Shown piece by piece: positions 45,735 through 58,084 of a stretch of DNA of 64,000 nucleotides; within the stretch, counting starts at the first letter, position 1, and every line of letters begins with the position of its first letter. The position numbers were made by a program, and so were the translations under genes. Source of the DNA: Stomoxys calcitrans (lineage: Eukaryota > Arthropoda > Insecta > Diptera > Muscidae); the NCBI RefSeq assembly GCF_963082655.1, contig NC_081555.1, positions 183,417,424 through 183,481,423 of the forward strand. The letters are read 5' to 3'. Under the pieces are notes generated by a model, which made no database searches, was not told the origin of the DNA, and was given only the letters and a program-made list of their open reading frames with translations.

Positions 45735-47058
45735 ATTTTTATACCCTCCACCATAGGATGGGGGCATACTAATTTCGTCATTCTGTTTGTAACACTTCGA
45801 AATATGCGTCTGAGACCCCATAAAGTATATATATTCTTCATCGTCATGTTATTTTTAGTCGATCTAGCCATGTCCGTCCGTCCGTCTGTCTGTGGAAAGC
45901 ACGCAAACTTTCGAAGGAGTAAAGCTAGCCGCTAGAAATGTTGCACAAATACTTTTCATTAGTGTCGGTCGGTTGCGATTGCAAATGGGCCAAATCGGTT
46001 CGTGTTTTGATATAGCTGCCATATAAACCGGTCTGGGGTCTTGACTTCTTGAGCCTCTAGAGGGCACAATTCTTGTCTGATTTGGCTGAAACTTTGCACG
46101 TGGTGTTTTGGTATCACTTCCAACAACCGCGCAAAGTATAGTTCAAATTGGCTCATAACATGATATAGCTGCCATATAAACCGATCTTGGGTCTTGACTT
46201 TTTCAGCTTTTAGAGGGCGCAATTCTTATCCGATTTGGCTGTAATTTTGCACGCAGTGTTTTGGTATCACGTCCAACAACTGCGCTAAGTACGATTCAAA
46301 TCGGTTCATGATCTGGTATAGCTGTCACATAAACCGATCTTGGATCTTGACTTCTTGATCTTCCAGAGGGCGCAATTCTTTTTCGATTTGACTGTAATTT
46401 CTCACGTGGTGTTTGGGTATCATTTCCAACTACTGTGCTAAATATGGTTCAAATCGGTTCAATAGCTGTCATATAAACCGATCTTGGATCTTGACTTCTT
46501 GAGCCAATAGAGAGTGCAATTCTCATCCGATTTGGCTGAAATTTAGCATGAGGTGTTTTGTTATGACTTTCAATAACTGTGCTTAGTATGGCACAAATCG
46601 ACTCATAAACTGATATAGCTGCCATATAAACCGACCAGGGATCTTGTCTTCTTGAGCCTCTAGAGGGCGCAATTCTTATCCGATTTGGTAGAAATTTTTT
46701 ACAACGGCTTCTCTCATTACCTTCAACGTGCCTGTTCAATATGGTCGAATCGAACAATAGCTTGATACAGCTCCCATATAAACCTAACTCCCGATTTTGC
46801 TTCTTGAGCCCCTACAAGGCGCAATTCTTATCCGAATGATCTGAAATATTACCCATTGACTTCTAATATGGCCTTCACCATTCAATTTACTTATGGTCCG
46901 AATCGGACTATAATTTGATATATCTCCAATAGCATAACTAATTTTTTTCTATTATTCATTGTTTGCCTAAAAAGAGATACCGCACATAGAACTCGACAAA
47001 TGAGATCCATGGTGGAGGGTATATAAGATTCGGCCCGAATTAGCCGCTCTTACTTGTT
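45735..47058 (+). mobile_element. DINE-1/mini-me-like element
   Basis: Left end TTTTTATACCCTCCACCAT at 45736, conserved block and GTCY run at about 45872-45892, about nine internal ~115-bp units, then 'ccatggtggagggtatataa' and 'tcttacttgtttt'. The terminal palindrome is partly deleted compared with the copies at 11043 and 19957. Confidence 0.65.
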
Positions 47059-47429
47059 TTTTTTCCTATGGATATTTTTATGATAATTTCGACAAGAACA
47101 GTGTTGTTGGCGGGAAAGAAATGAAAAAATTATTTTCTTATTCTTTAAAATATTTTATTTTTTTTCTCGAAAAACTTCAGATATTTTGTTACAAATTTAG
47201 TGAACCCATGTCGAATAGTCCATTTATAAGATTTAAAGAACTACAACGGTTCTTATATGCGCCAATTAGAAGCCCAAAAGTTAGAAACAGGCCTAAGGAC
47301 TGCCGGATGAATAGGTAAAAGTCCACAAAAGTTTTGACAGAGACAAAAATATAAAAAGTGGACTTACTTTTTGTCAAGCAGCACCAAACCGTTTAAATTT
47401 TTTAAATTATTGGTCCACATGTCCTGCAA
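47059..47429. other. Spacer, no gene seen
   Basis: Nothing recognised between the DINE-like element and the mariner relic, apart from AT-rich sequence. Confidence 0.4.
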
Positions 47430-47885
47430 GTTAAGCTCTTGCATTTTGTGCAAAAAAAAAATTGGATATCATCTCACGGTAGCGCTCACCATTCACAGTA
47501 ACGTTACGATTTGCATCATTTTTGAAGAAGTACGGTCCAATGATGCCACCAGCCTCTAAACCGCACCAAATTGTGACTTTTTCTGGATGCATTGGTAGCT
47601 CTTGCAAAGCTTCTGGATGATCTTCACTCCAAAATCGACAATTCTGCTCATTTACGTACCTATTGAGCCAAAAATGAACTTCGTCCATAAACTGGAAGAA
47701 GTGCGATATGAACTACTTAACAGTGCACGCATTTTAATAACAAAATTAAATAATTTGCAAGCGTTGTTCGTTTGTAAGACGATGATTCATGGTTAAATTA
47801 TAGACCAAACTGAAGATGTTTGGCAGATGAGCTGTTTAAACTACTGTTGCCAAAATGCCGAAAATCTAAAAATCCACCCTTTATA
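47430..47885 (-). pseudogene. mariner/Tc1-superfamily transposase, internally deleted
   Basis: Read on the - strand: a terminal repeat near 47880, then NHRLTNEQRLQII with two or more stops, then directly DEVHFWLNRYVNEQNCRFWS, QELPMHPEKVTIWCGLEAGG and RNVTVNGERYREMISNFF. The first catalytic Asp region is kept. The helix-turn-helix domain is mostly deleted and the C-terminal part is missing. Confidence 0.75.
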
Positions 47886-48185
47886 TGAGACGAAATTTGG
47901 CTCCTGATATCTGTTGCCAAAAAGATAAAAATACACTCTTTATATGAGATAAAAATCGGCTCCTGATTAACAGAGAAACAAACCACGAAACGTGCTAGAG
48001 ATGTTTAAACCACTGTTGCCAAAAAGATAAAAGCTAAAAATCACCCTTTATATGAAAAAAATTGGCTTCGGACTGACAGTGAAACAAAACATGAACCGTG
48101 CGTGAGCTGTTTAAACCACTGTTGGCAAAAAGATAGAAGCTAAAAATTCACCCTTTATATGAGATAAAAATTGGCTCCTGATATT
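47869..48185. repeat. Repeated mariner-end units
   Basis: 'ccactgttgccaaaaagata', 'aaaatcaccctttatatgag' and 'ttggctcctgatat' occur about three times in direct order, spaced roughly 60-120 bp. The units look like the terminal part of the neighbouring mariner-type element multiplied in tandem. Confidence 0.55.
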
Positions 48186-48305
48186 TGGGGCCAACCCACT
48201 CGCCTTAGCGGACATGTAGATCCAACAAGACGATATAAAACTTACATTACAGATAATTAAGAGTGTCGTACGAATATTACATTAATATTTAGACCAAATA
48301 GCTGC

Positions 48306-49940
48306 ACTCAGAGAAATCAATTGGTAAAAACAGCAAAACAAAAAAGTCAGCTGAAATAAGATAACAGCCATTTTTTGCTGAAACAGCAAACATTTTTTGC
48401 TGATGTGAGATTGTAGCCGCAAAATATCTTTTAATTTTAAAGATTTTCAAAATACCAAATTTTCTATACTTTTATAATGAAATGAAAGGTATTTTTGAAT
48501 TGAGAATGAATCTAAATTCCCAATTAGTAAATTTAGTAAGGAGTTCAACCACAGCCAAACATTGAATGAAAATCATATGGAGAAAAAAATTTAATTGTAT
48601 AAAGTATGTACATATACAAATGTGGACAACCCAAGAACAGGGAATCCTTAAAAGTAAAGCCTCAAATCTATGTCTTATATTGCAGACAGGCAAGCTATTT
48701 GCACATAGACTTTTAGTATGCAGATTTATCAGAGTTTGATTATAGAAACGGATCTATTAACCGTCACTAAGACATGGTTTGGTAATAAGGCACAGACAAA
48801 ATTTAGTGCAAATGTGCCTTGGGAAGAATTTAAACTGAAATTATATCTTCAGATACACTCATAGATAAAAGTCTTCTGCAATTTCAAAACAGCAGGCTGA
48901 CTGCTGGAAAGTCAGTTGTTTGCAGAAAATAATTGATGCTTAATTTATGATGGGTTTGTTAGAAGAAACGAAATTAAAGAGAAGAGTTTGGGAAAGAAAG
49001 AAAGTGGCTGCGGTCACACACTCATACTGCACACTCTGATGGTATCCTTTTGTTGGTGTTGTTTATTGCGCACGCTGTTTGTAAAAGAATTTTGAGCACA
49101 GGCATCACACATGCGTTTTATGACAGAGGGAAAAGGACCATCGTTATTGTAAACAATACACAGCACATATGCGTCATAAGCATCAACTAGGTATGAGACA
49201 CTTCTGTTACATTTCCCTGTTTAAAATACCTTTGCACTGTTGTTGTTGTTCTTTTTTACTATACACGAGCAATGGATAAAGGCAAAATATCAAACCCAAA
49301 ACCCAAACAAATGGGTCTCCTCGCAGAAGCGGAAAGTATAAAATGGGGGAGTCCGAACGGCGTGTGGCATTGCGACACCTCTTTGGAGAAAAGTTTTACA
49401 TAGCATAGTACCTCACAAATGTTGCTAGCATTAGGAGGGGAAAAACCACTGCTGAAAATTTCTTTCTGATGGTCTCGCCAGGATTCGAAACCATGAGGAC
49501 ATGCTTCATACCAATGACGCCAATGGATATGTGTACAAGAATCTGATGCTCAGGTAATTTCCTCTCAATAATATTTCACAAATCAAAATCTTCTCTTCCG
49601 AAATAAGTTCTCATGGTCATTAGTTCGACTCCCTTTGGAAAAAATTGTCCAACGTAATCAAAACACATGACAGGCCGTAAATGGTAAATATAAATAATAG
49701 AATTAAAATGATAAGCACACCAGTTTTTCATTTCAGCATATTTTTCCAATTTTTTCAATATTTTAGCAGATTTTTGTATTTAAAACAGCAGGCACTATTA
49801 GCTGAAATAGCAGTACGAAATGTTTGCTAAATCAGCAGCACTATGTTTGCTGAAACAGCAGTAATATCTGCTCTCTTCGTTTTCAGCAAACAAAAAATTT
49901 TGTTTTAGCTAACATTTTTGCTGTTTTGAGTAATACATTG
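48306..49940. mobile_element. Candidate DNA transposon with subterminal CAGCAAA repeats
   Basis: Both ends carry many 'cagcaaa'/'tttgctg' copies in inverted arrangement: 'aaaacagcaaaacaaaaaag' and 'gctgaaacagcaaac' at about 48325-48400; 'gtttgctgaaacagcag' and 'tttttgctgttttgag' at about 49850-49930. The outer ends are CACTCA and its inverse TGAGTG. No transposase was recognised inside; a SINE copy is nested at 49348-49512. No target duplication was identified. Confidence 0.4.
49348..49512 (-). repeat. SINE family A, 3'-truncated
   Basis: The reverse complement has the head from 'tgaagcatgtcctcatggtt' and the body through 'cgccgttcggactccccca'. The tail is missing. Confidence 0.65.
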
Positions 49941-51729
49941 AGTTGAGTGTAAGAACGCTAATGTTTAGATCGATAATAATTAATAAAAAAAAAATAGACA
50001 TACAATTGTGCATAAAAGTGGTATAACATCCATTAAATACGAGGTGAAGTTTCATTAAATACGAATGCGTACTCGATCGCATATGCGATAGTTTGGCCCC
50101 TGGTCCTACTCCAATTATATGATGGATATGAACCTTAAATAAGCCGAAACCGCATTTTGGCATCGTGAAACTTTGTCCGTCTATCTGTCAAAAGCACGTC
50201 CAAATTGCATATTAATTTTGTGTGATCAAACCACAGGGATTATTGAAAATGTAATCAAATTACAATTTGAACCCAAGATTTTAGACTATCGTAGTTTTCG
50301 TGGATAAATTTAACAGAGGTTTGTAATCTTTGAAAATTGTTTTTTGCCAAATATTTCAACTTTTGCCAACCTAAATTTAGTTGTTTTGCTTTTGCACATA
50401 TTTTATGCTTGACACCTCAAGGCTTTAATTCAAGCCCACTTTGGTGTTATCATCATGCGGCCATCTCAAATCATCCACTCTACTTTCAACAACATGGCAC
50501 AAAAAATTATTATCTTCTTTAATCAGTCTTTAATCAGGGGAAGTCCACATTCTGCTACAGCTGTATTGTTAAGTATTCCATTACACTTTCATGGGTTGCT
50601 TCCAGTCGTTCATTTTCGTACAAGTTCATGTCTTCTGAACGAGTTTCTTGTGTAGTTTTGGTTAAAGAATTTCCCAGAAATTAAATTAAATTAAACTAAA
50701 GATATCAAATGCAATGCCCGTTAAGGGACACTCATTCATTTTGGCAATGGTATTGCTTACGCCTCCTATGTTATGGTGGTTGGAGTGTTCGTATGTCCGT
50801 CTGCCCGTCTGTCGGTCTATTGGTCCGTCCAGTTCATCCTTGTGGTGGGGATGCTGATAAATTCTCTGACTCGGCCTCTTTGTTGTTAGCTATAGTGTGT
50901 GTTGTGCTATCTTAAATTAAAATCTTGGCGACTTGCTTACGTACATAATTTAACACTTTTCCACACACACACACACTCACACATGCTCACCCAATGTCTG
51001 AGTACAACTTGTGTGTATGTGCGTAAGTGTTTGCGAATAAGTTCATATGGGGGTAATGCTAAGTGTATGAGCATTTCTCTCATAGACTTTCTAACAAATG
51101 CTGAACGGAAATAACCTGCTTGTGTTCATGTGAGAACAATTGTAGCAGTGTGTGTATGAATAAGATTGACATGAAGGGTGGTGATATAATTGTGTGAGTG
51201 TATTTCCGCTTTGTATGTGTGGACAAATAGGGGGACGGCGACGACAGGGTCTACGTCCGTACGTACGCACGCAACGTGGCACGTATAGCAATTTTCTTGA
51301 CATGTTCTCACCACTTAAGCCAAAAGTCTACTTTATGTAGTGCATGTAAACAACCAAACTTAACAACAAATAAATTATTTTAGTTGAGGTTTGACTATAT
51401 CGCAACTTTGTACTGCTACACACACACACACACACTTATGTATTTTTCCTGTGTGTGAGTGTGTGCAGGCCTGTTTTGGCATTAAACTGGGTCGTGGTCA
51501 GCGCCAGAGCTTTCCTTTGAACACACAATGACTAAGTGAGATTATTTGTAGTAAAATCACAGCTGTGTTGTGGAGGCTCAGACTTTTAAACGCAGCACTC
51601 TTATGCGTTCTTCGAAGGTTGTTGGAAAAATTGTGTCTGAGTCGAAAATCCTTTGGGCGACAAAAAGATTCGACTCCTCTAATTCGCAAGGCCCTGATGA
51701 TGCATTAATTACATTACATTAAGATTTTT
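49941..51729. other. Spacer with (CA)n tracts, no gene seen
   Basis: Contains a GTCY-like run at about 50790-50830 outside any recognised DINE element, and (CA)n tracts near 50965 and 51418-51437. Short frames overlap on both strands and have no domain. Confidence 0.45.
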
Positions 51730-54140
51730 CCGATAGAATGGCTTACAAGATTTTTCCGATAAAATGGCTCCTTGGTTTAGGGAGATATACTCTGGTTGTA
51801 TTATCATGTCGTTTTTGGATTGGAGGGGCACAAATGTCATTTTCATTCCAAAAGCAGGAAAATATTACCAAACGAAGGCGAGAGATTTTCGTGCTATTAA
51901 TCTGTCATCCTTTATGCTGAAGACTCTAGAGAGGTTGACAGAAACATATCTTAGAGCAGAAACATATCTTAGAGATCGCCTACCTCGACAATACCATGCA
52001 TATAGTAAGGGCAAGTCCACAGAAACAACCCTTTACAAAAAGCTACCTACAATGGTAGTATTTTGTAGGTGATTTTAATAATATAAGACCAACGACAACC
52101 GTGAGCGAGTTGGAGTTTCAAAGCATCAATACTACCGTAAGAAAATTCATTAATAACTTACTTACCAAAAGATGTATTACGGCAGACTTGGGATCTGTAG
52201 ATCAAAAAAGATCAAAAAGGGTAAGTAGAGGAACACCACAAGGTGGTGCACTGTATCCTCTACTTTGGGTTATAAGCATATAGCCAATATATTATTGTCT
52301 TTGAAAGAAAAAGGTTTAAAAGTGGTCGCGCATGCTGATGACGTGGCTATTGCGGTTAGGGGAAAGTTCTTTGGCACTCTTAGAGATATACTTCGGAATA
52401 CTTACGTGAAACATTGGGAATTGGACTACCGAAAGTGGTCAAGGCTTAAATCCGTCTAAGATGAATGTTGTTCTTTTCAGTAGGAGATACAAGTTACCCC
52501 ACAGTGGCATCTGTTTCCTTGGGAGAAGAGAATGTTCCATTTACTGAAAGCGCAAATAAAGGGTGATTTTTTTGAGGTTAGGATTTTCATGCATTAGTAT
52601 TTGACAGATCACGTGGGATTTCAGACATGGTGTCAAAGAGAAAGATGCTCAGTATGCTTTGACATTTCATCATGAATAGACTTACTAACGAGCAACGCTT
52701 GCAAATCATTGAATTTTATTACCAAAATCAGTGTTCGGTTCGAAATGTGTTCAAATTTTGACAAATTTTGTTCAGCGATGAGGCTCATTTCTGGTTGAAT
52801 GGCTACGTTAATAAGCAAAATTGCCGCATTTGGAGTGAAGAGCAACCAGAAGCCGTTCAAGAACTGCCCATGCATCCCGAAAAATGCACTGTTTGGTGTG
52901 GTTTGTACGCTGGTGGAATCATTGGACCGTATTTTTTCAAAGATGCTGTTGGACGCAACGTTACGGTGAATGAACACATTTCGAACCGAACACTGATTTT
53001 GGTAATAAAATTCAATGATTTGCAAGCGTTGCTCGTTAGTAAGTCTATTCATGATGAAATGTCAAAGCATACTGAGCATCTTTCTCTTTGACACCATGTC
53101 TGAAATCCCACGTGATCTGTCAAATACTAATGCATGAAAATCCTAACCTTAGAAAAAATCACCCTTTACTTGGGTGTTTTGCCCGACAGAAAACTGAACT
53201 TGAAAGCAAATATCTTGGAAAGGACAAGTAAAGCAACTCTTGCCCTATAGACTTGCAAGGGAGCTATAAGCAAAACTTGGAGGTTTAAACTACGTGTTAT
53301 GCAGTGGGTGTTTAATGCTGTTGTGTTGTGGTCTTGTGGACGGCGTTTCAAAAGCCCACCTATTGTTGGTGGTCAAGCGGAGGCTACAGACACTGTCCTA
53401 TCCTTGATACAATGTTCGATGTTCCAGGCAGTGTGGATTGATCATTGTCTGAACCGCTTTTTGATGTTAACAAAACTAGACGACCAGGTGGGCTTTGGGG
53501 TGTACTCTTAAGAACCAGGACTGTTCATATCGAGATGGATAGATTCTCCACTGTATTGTGTGATACATACTTGCACTAAAAGAGGTGGTGGATTGACTAA
53601 GATATTGGCATAAATATCTTTTCAAACTGCCAGACTGCTATTACATCTCTGGGGAACATATTTCAGATCGTTGAACAGTTCGAAATTCACCTGTTCTGGG
53701 TGTTGGGCCACAGAGATATGGCAGGGAATTGCAAAGCTTACACATTCCAGGGGAACTGCAATATGTGGGAATGACTCTAGCGACATGTATGCTAAATCTT
53801 CAGCGCAAAGAATGACAGATGGTCACAAAGTAAGGTAGCGAACACTCCAAAATTATATGACCCAATCTAGACTAGAAGAGGTCAACCGCTTTGTCTGTCT
53901 GATAGGAAAATTTGCTGACAGGCTGAAGGTTGCAAGTAAAGAGTTTTGGAGTAGCTGTGAAGATTTTGTTGCTGAAAAGACTATAGAACATCTGCTGTGT
54001 TTGTGTCCCGCACTGGCAGTCAGAAGGAGTTCCCCTTTAAGTTCTCATTTCTCCGAGAACTTGTTCCATTTAGACGATCTGAATGGTTACACGGTTTCTG
54101 TGATATCACAATGGACGAAAACGTTTAAGTGATTCTGATG
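51730..54140 (+). pseudogene. RNase H-bearing LINE relic (reverse transcriptase plus RNase H plus tail)
   Basis: In order on the + strand: RT fingers (NVIFIPKAGKYYQTKARDFR, then NLSSFMLKTLERL); AYSKGKSTETTLY; the QGG region SRGTPQGGALYPLLWV (52218-52270); an ADDVAIAVRG catalytic block (52330-52370); NPSKMNVVLFSRRYKLP. After an insertion at 52559-53166 the text resumes with the YLGVLPDRKLNLKA region, then RT thumb remnants (MQWVFNAVV). RNase H follows (about 53590-53760, FWVLGHRDMAGNCKA), then a Cys-rich tail (about 53900-54010). Many frameshifts and stops make it inactive. Clade is probably in the I/LOA/R1-like group, not resolved. Confidence 0.75.
52559..53166 (+). mobile_element. Foldback mariner derivative inserted in the LINE
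   Basis: 608 bp starting AAGGGTGATTTTTT and ending AAAAAATCACCCTT, with TA on both sides (52557-52558, 53167-53168). About 200 bp at each end are inverted copies, and these arms contain the transposase N-terminal coding region (NRLTNEQRLQIIEFYYQNQC). The single-copy middle (52770-52970) encodes FSDEAHFWLNGYVNKQNCRI, QELPMHPEKCTVWCGLYAGG and IIGPYFFKDAVGRNVTVN, the first catalytic-Asp region. The third catalytic residue and C-terminus are absent. Confidence 0.85.
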
Positions 54141-54239
54141 ACAGATTGCCACTTAAACCTAGCCTAATTAATTCATTCAATCGCATAGCACTGAAAGAGT
54201 TTTAGTTGATATTGAATCGGACTATGTTTAAACCTCACA

Positions 54240-54975
54240 ACACCTACGACAAACTCGATCCAAACTGTATGTATATTTCGATAAGGCCGTTAATTCTGGA
54301 ACAGTGCATTGTATGAAACCTCCCAATGCCCAGAGCAAGTACCATCCAAAACGAATAATATTGCAAATCAGACACTAAATCAGACAAGTTCTCAAATATA
54401 TGACAACCTAAAGTGGAACTCCTTCTGACTACCAGTGCGGGGCAAACACACACATCAGATGTTCTAAAGTCCCTTCTTCCTAGACGTCCTCACAGCATCT
54501 GCAGAAGCCGTTATTTGCAATCTTCAGTCTGTCAGCATGCGTTCCGATCAGACAGTGACCTGTCATGACGGACACAATGATTGTGACATCTTTTCTAGTC
54601 AGCGACAGCAGAGCGCTAGATCTCTTCAAGTCTAGATTGGGCCACTTAATTTTGGAGTGCACACAACCCTCACTTAGAGACTATCTATCGTTCATTGCCC
54701 TTCGGGCCTGATCCTGAATACCTACCTGCCATTTCGCTAGAGGCATACCCACAGATTCCAGTTCCCCTGGAAAGTGTAAGGTAGTCTCGCAAGCTCTACA
54801 TTTTCTTGGTATATCTCTGTACCCCGGCACCCAATACAGGTGAATTCTTAACTGTTCAGCCATTTCGTTGAGAGATATACGACAGTCGAGGGCACTTTTT
54901 AAATTCAGAAATACGTTCTGCAGTGATTTGATAGCTGCCAGGCTGTCTGAGAAGATATTTATGTCAATAGTGAAT
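54240..54975 (-). pseudogene. LINE RNase H domain and tail, inverted relative to the upstream LINE
   Basis: On the - strand: NIFSDSLAAIKSLQNVF, MAEQLRIHLYWVPGYRDIPR, a LHFPGELESVGMPLAKWQ block, then the post-RNase H part VTIIVSVMTGHCLIGTHADR, CRCCED and HLMCVCPALVVRRSS. The same domains in the same family occur at 53590-54140 on the + strand, so the two copies are tail to tail. Confidence 0.75.
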
Positions 54976-56454
54976 AAGGTTTACATCGGCTGATTTTTAG
55001 TTTTAGTTTCAATTAAGTCACATTTGACTTCAAGAGGTGATTGAGTATTTGACTTGAGTGACGCCGATGCACAATGGTCCCAGCAGGATATAAAGTGCAA
55101 AACTCCTGAACTAATAATATAATGTGGTCGCAGGCAGATGTGGAATAGGCATATGTTGTCGCTGAAATAATTTTAAACGAACGTATTGGTCCCCTCTCTA
55201 ATACACACAAGTATGCCTGTATTCAATTTTGTAGAAACCAAGAGTACGGAAACATTGTAAATAGACATTCTTGGTAAGTGAGCCTGCATCTGGGAAACCC
55301 ATAACAAACAACATTCCGAGAAACATTGAACCCTATTTGCTTCATGCACTGAAAGTAAACAACATGCCAGGAATGGGTTGGCAACAAATATGCTGTACAA
55401 GAAAATCCTTTGACCATGACAAACTCTTACCGCTGGCAGACATTAGGGCCCGAGTGTTAACAAGAAAACGGAATACATGGGTTGTAACCCATGTCCATCT
55501 CTTCCAACTTAGGCATTTACATACAAATGACTGACTACCAGTAGGGTAAGTCTAATTCGCCTCTTGGTTGCCTACCATGGGGAGCGGGAAAGTCCATTAT
55601 ATTTACCCTAAATCACCTTCTACAGTTGGAACTTCAACATGTTCCGTTCCAATATAGGCCATAACGATAACGTTGAGTGATTCATTCACCCAGATGTTTA
55701 TCCCACAACACAAACACACGCAATTTATTATGAACTTTCTTTTGTTTTCACATTTTTTTTGCTTCCCTTCTCTCGCACACTGACACTGACCATTCGTTCA
55801 ATTTTGTTTAGTAGGTCGTTTCTAAGCTTCAGTAGTGAGGAGCATAGGAAGTAAAGGTTCGAACTGAAAACCCTGCAAAGTAAACAAGCCGAGATTTGCT
55901 CATAACAACGACACTGACACTATTGTACAAGAGCCAGATTGAAATTTAGAATTTTTAACACGTGACACTTTGTGCCCAGGTTAATCCAGGGTGGATAAGG
56001 AAAGGAAACTACCCAACTTTTCGTTGCAAGCAATGTGTCTGTAAGAAAATTATTTGAATATGTAAGGAAAGGTGGTGGGGGGAGAGCACAAAAGGCTTGT
56101 AGCCATTTAACCCATGTTCCTAACCTGTTGTGAATGAAACAAGTTTACCAGATGATTTCAAGGAAGAAAAAATATATGGTCTACAATTTAAATCAATTGT
56201 AGTGTATTCTTCAGTTCTTGAAAACACTTTCTTGAAGACGTGGCATGAACTTCAAATCATTTGTATTCGCTTATGAGATTTTTATTGTACTAATAATTGA
56301 CTATTAGGGATCGATCATTGAGTTTTAATGTTTTTAGGAAATCGCTTTCAATATGGCACAAAATATTTAACAAAATGTACTTCAAATCGAAAACGTCGAA
56401 ACTCTCAAATATGTTATTGATTTCTTTTGCTAAAAATTCCAAAATTAGAGGAGG
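54976..56454. other. Spacer, no gene seen
   Basis: Open frames of 60-90 codons overlap on both strands with no domain. No repeat ends recognised. Confidence 0.45.
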
Positions 56455-56660
56455 AATAACAGCGTGAATGGTGCCATCAGTCCGTAAACAGTATAAAGTT
56501 CTCGTTTTTTTGGAATCCATTGGTTACTCTTGTACGACATGTGACTGTTCTTCACCCCAGATTTGGATAATAAATTTCAACGATTTGCAGTTGTTGCTCG
56601 TTTTTGAGTTTCTCCACGATGGCATGGCCATGTATACTGTACACTTTTCACTTTCACAGA
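56455..56660 (-). pseudogene. mariner-type transposase scrap, internally deleted
   Basis: On the - strand: EKLKNEQQLQIVEIYYPN (N-terminus) is joined almost directly to EEQSHVVQE, a stop, then PMDSKKTRTLYCLRTDGTI, which aligns with the LPMHPEKTTVWCGL block of the copies at 47430 and 52559. Confidence 0.6.
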
Positions 56661-57715
56661 TGACATTTGGACCCAATTATCAACCAATTAGAACCAATCC
56701 CTTTGGTTGTTACATTTTGCGTTGGCTTACCAAGCAAATTATTTATTTATTTAATTATTTGCCAGAATGAGGAATGCAATACTACACACACTAACACAGT
56801 GGGATACAATCGAGAAAAAAAACTAGTAAAAAATATGCCATGTGAGAACTGTTAAAGATACCTCTTTGAAAATTGGAGTTAGAGTTGAGGTGTTACCGAG
56901 ATTGTTTGCGGAATTTTAAGGACCTAGGTTGTCCGGGCTCCTTTTGTCAGGCCCCAAAGTTGATCACCTCAATATTTCGAAAATGTGTTGGGAAGTTAAA
57001 AAGAGTGAAAAAGTGTTTTTTTTTGCATTTTTTGGCAAAAAAATATTTTCATGCCCAAATACCTTAACCACCACTACTGTGGTACAGGATATTATTACTT
57101 CGTGCATTTGTTTGCAACGTCAAGAAGGAAGGGAGATAAACCCATTGATAAGTATAAGTAACAGAAGAATTTTGGCAATTTTCGATTTTTATAAGACGCG
57201 GGGTGGCAACAATTAAAAAATTAGAAAACCCTCTCGCACTGCACATTTACTAAAAACGCCGAACTATCTTTGCCCAGAATGGGTATTTCGGGTATTTTGA
57301 GAATTTCTGTGAAAACTTTTGGGCAGTATTTATTTTTGGTTTTTGAAGGACACTTTTATCTGGAAAAATAAAAAAGAATTATTAGTTTATTTCTTAAAAT
57401 TTTTTCAATTTGAATTTTCGTTTTCAGAAAATTGCAATTTTTGGAAATCGGACCAGCCCAACAAATTGTCGAAATACCTAGGTGACCAACTTGAGGGACC
57501 AGTCTAGTGGCTTGAATTTTTGCGCACGATCTCACTAACACCTTAGCTTTAACCATTCCAATTTTCAAAGAGATATCTCTACCCGCTCTTACACGGCATA
57601 TTTTTTACTAGATTTTTTCTCGGTTCTATCCCACTGTGAGTCAGTTTATTTTTTTCATGGAAAAAATATTGTATCACTTTTGCTCTGTTAAATATTAATG
57701 GCAATCCGTACCGGG
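56661..57715. other. Spacer, no gene seen
   Basis: Open frames of 60-95 codons on both strands with no domain and no element ends. Confidence 0.45.
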
Positions 57716-57990
57716 CTCACTTAGAACACTTGTAGTCCAAAGCGATACCACAGTAGCGGCAGACCTTTAAACATTTGGAAACATTCTAGACGCAGGCTAA
57801 TTATGGACTATATTGGGATATAGCTGTGATATAATCCGACTTTCCGAGTTAGAGTCTAGGGGCCATAAAACCCCGATTTTATTGAAATCAGGAACATCCA
57901 TGTGGAATATGGAACATCCATATAGACCGATATAGCTGCCATATAGACCGATTCGCCAACCGAATACTTTTTGAAGCCTTAGGTTGGGCT
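57716..57990. repeat. SINE family C fragment and DINE-like fragment
   Basis: 57716-57775 contains 'gtccaaagcgataccacagt' (reverse of the family C body). 57795-57990 has 'gggatatagctgtgatataa' and 'tatagctgccatatagaccg', internal units of the 17195-type element. Both are short and diverged. Confidence 0.5.
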
Positions 57991-58084
57991 GAAAAGGGGT
58001 TTGAATTATAATCCACACCATGCTGTCATGGACATAGCCTTAAAAACAAAAATCGAATCAGCAATCCCTAATGAACTCTAACTA

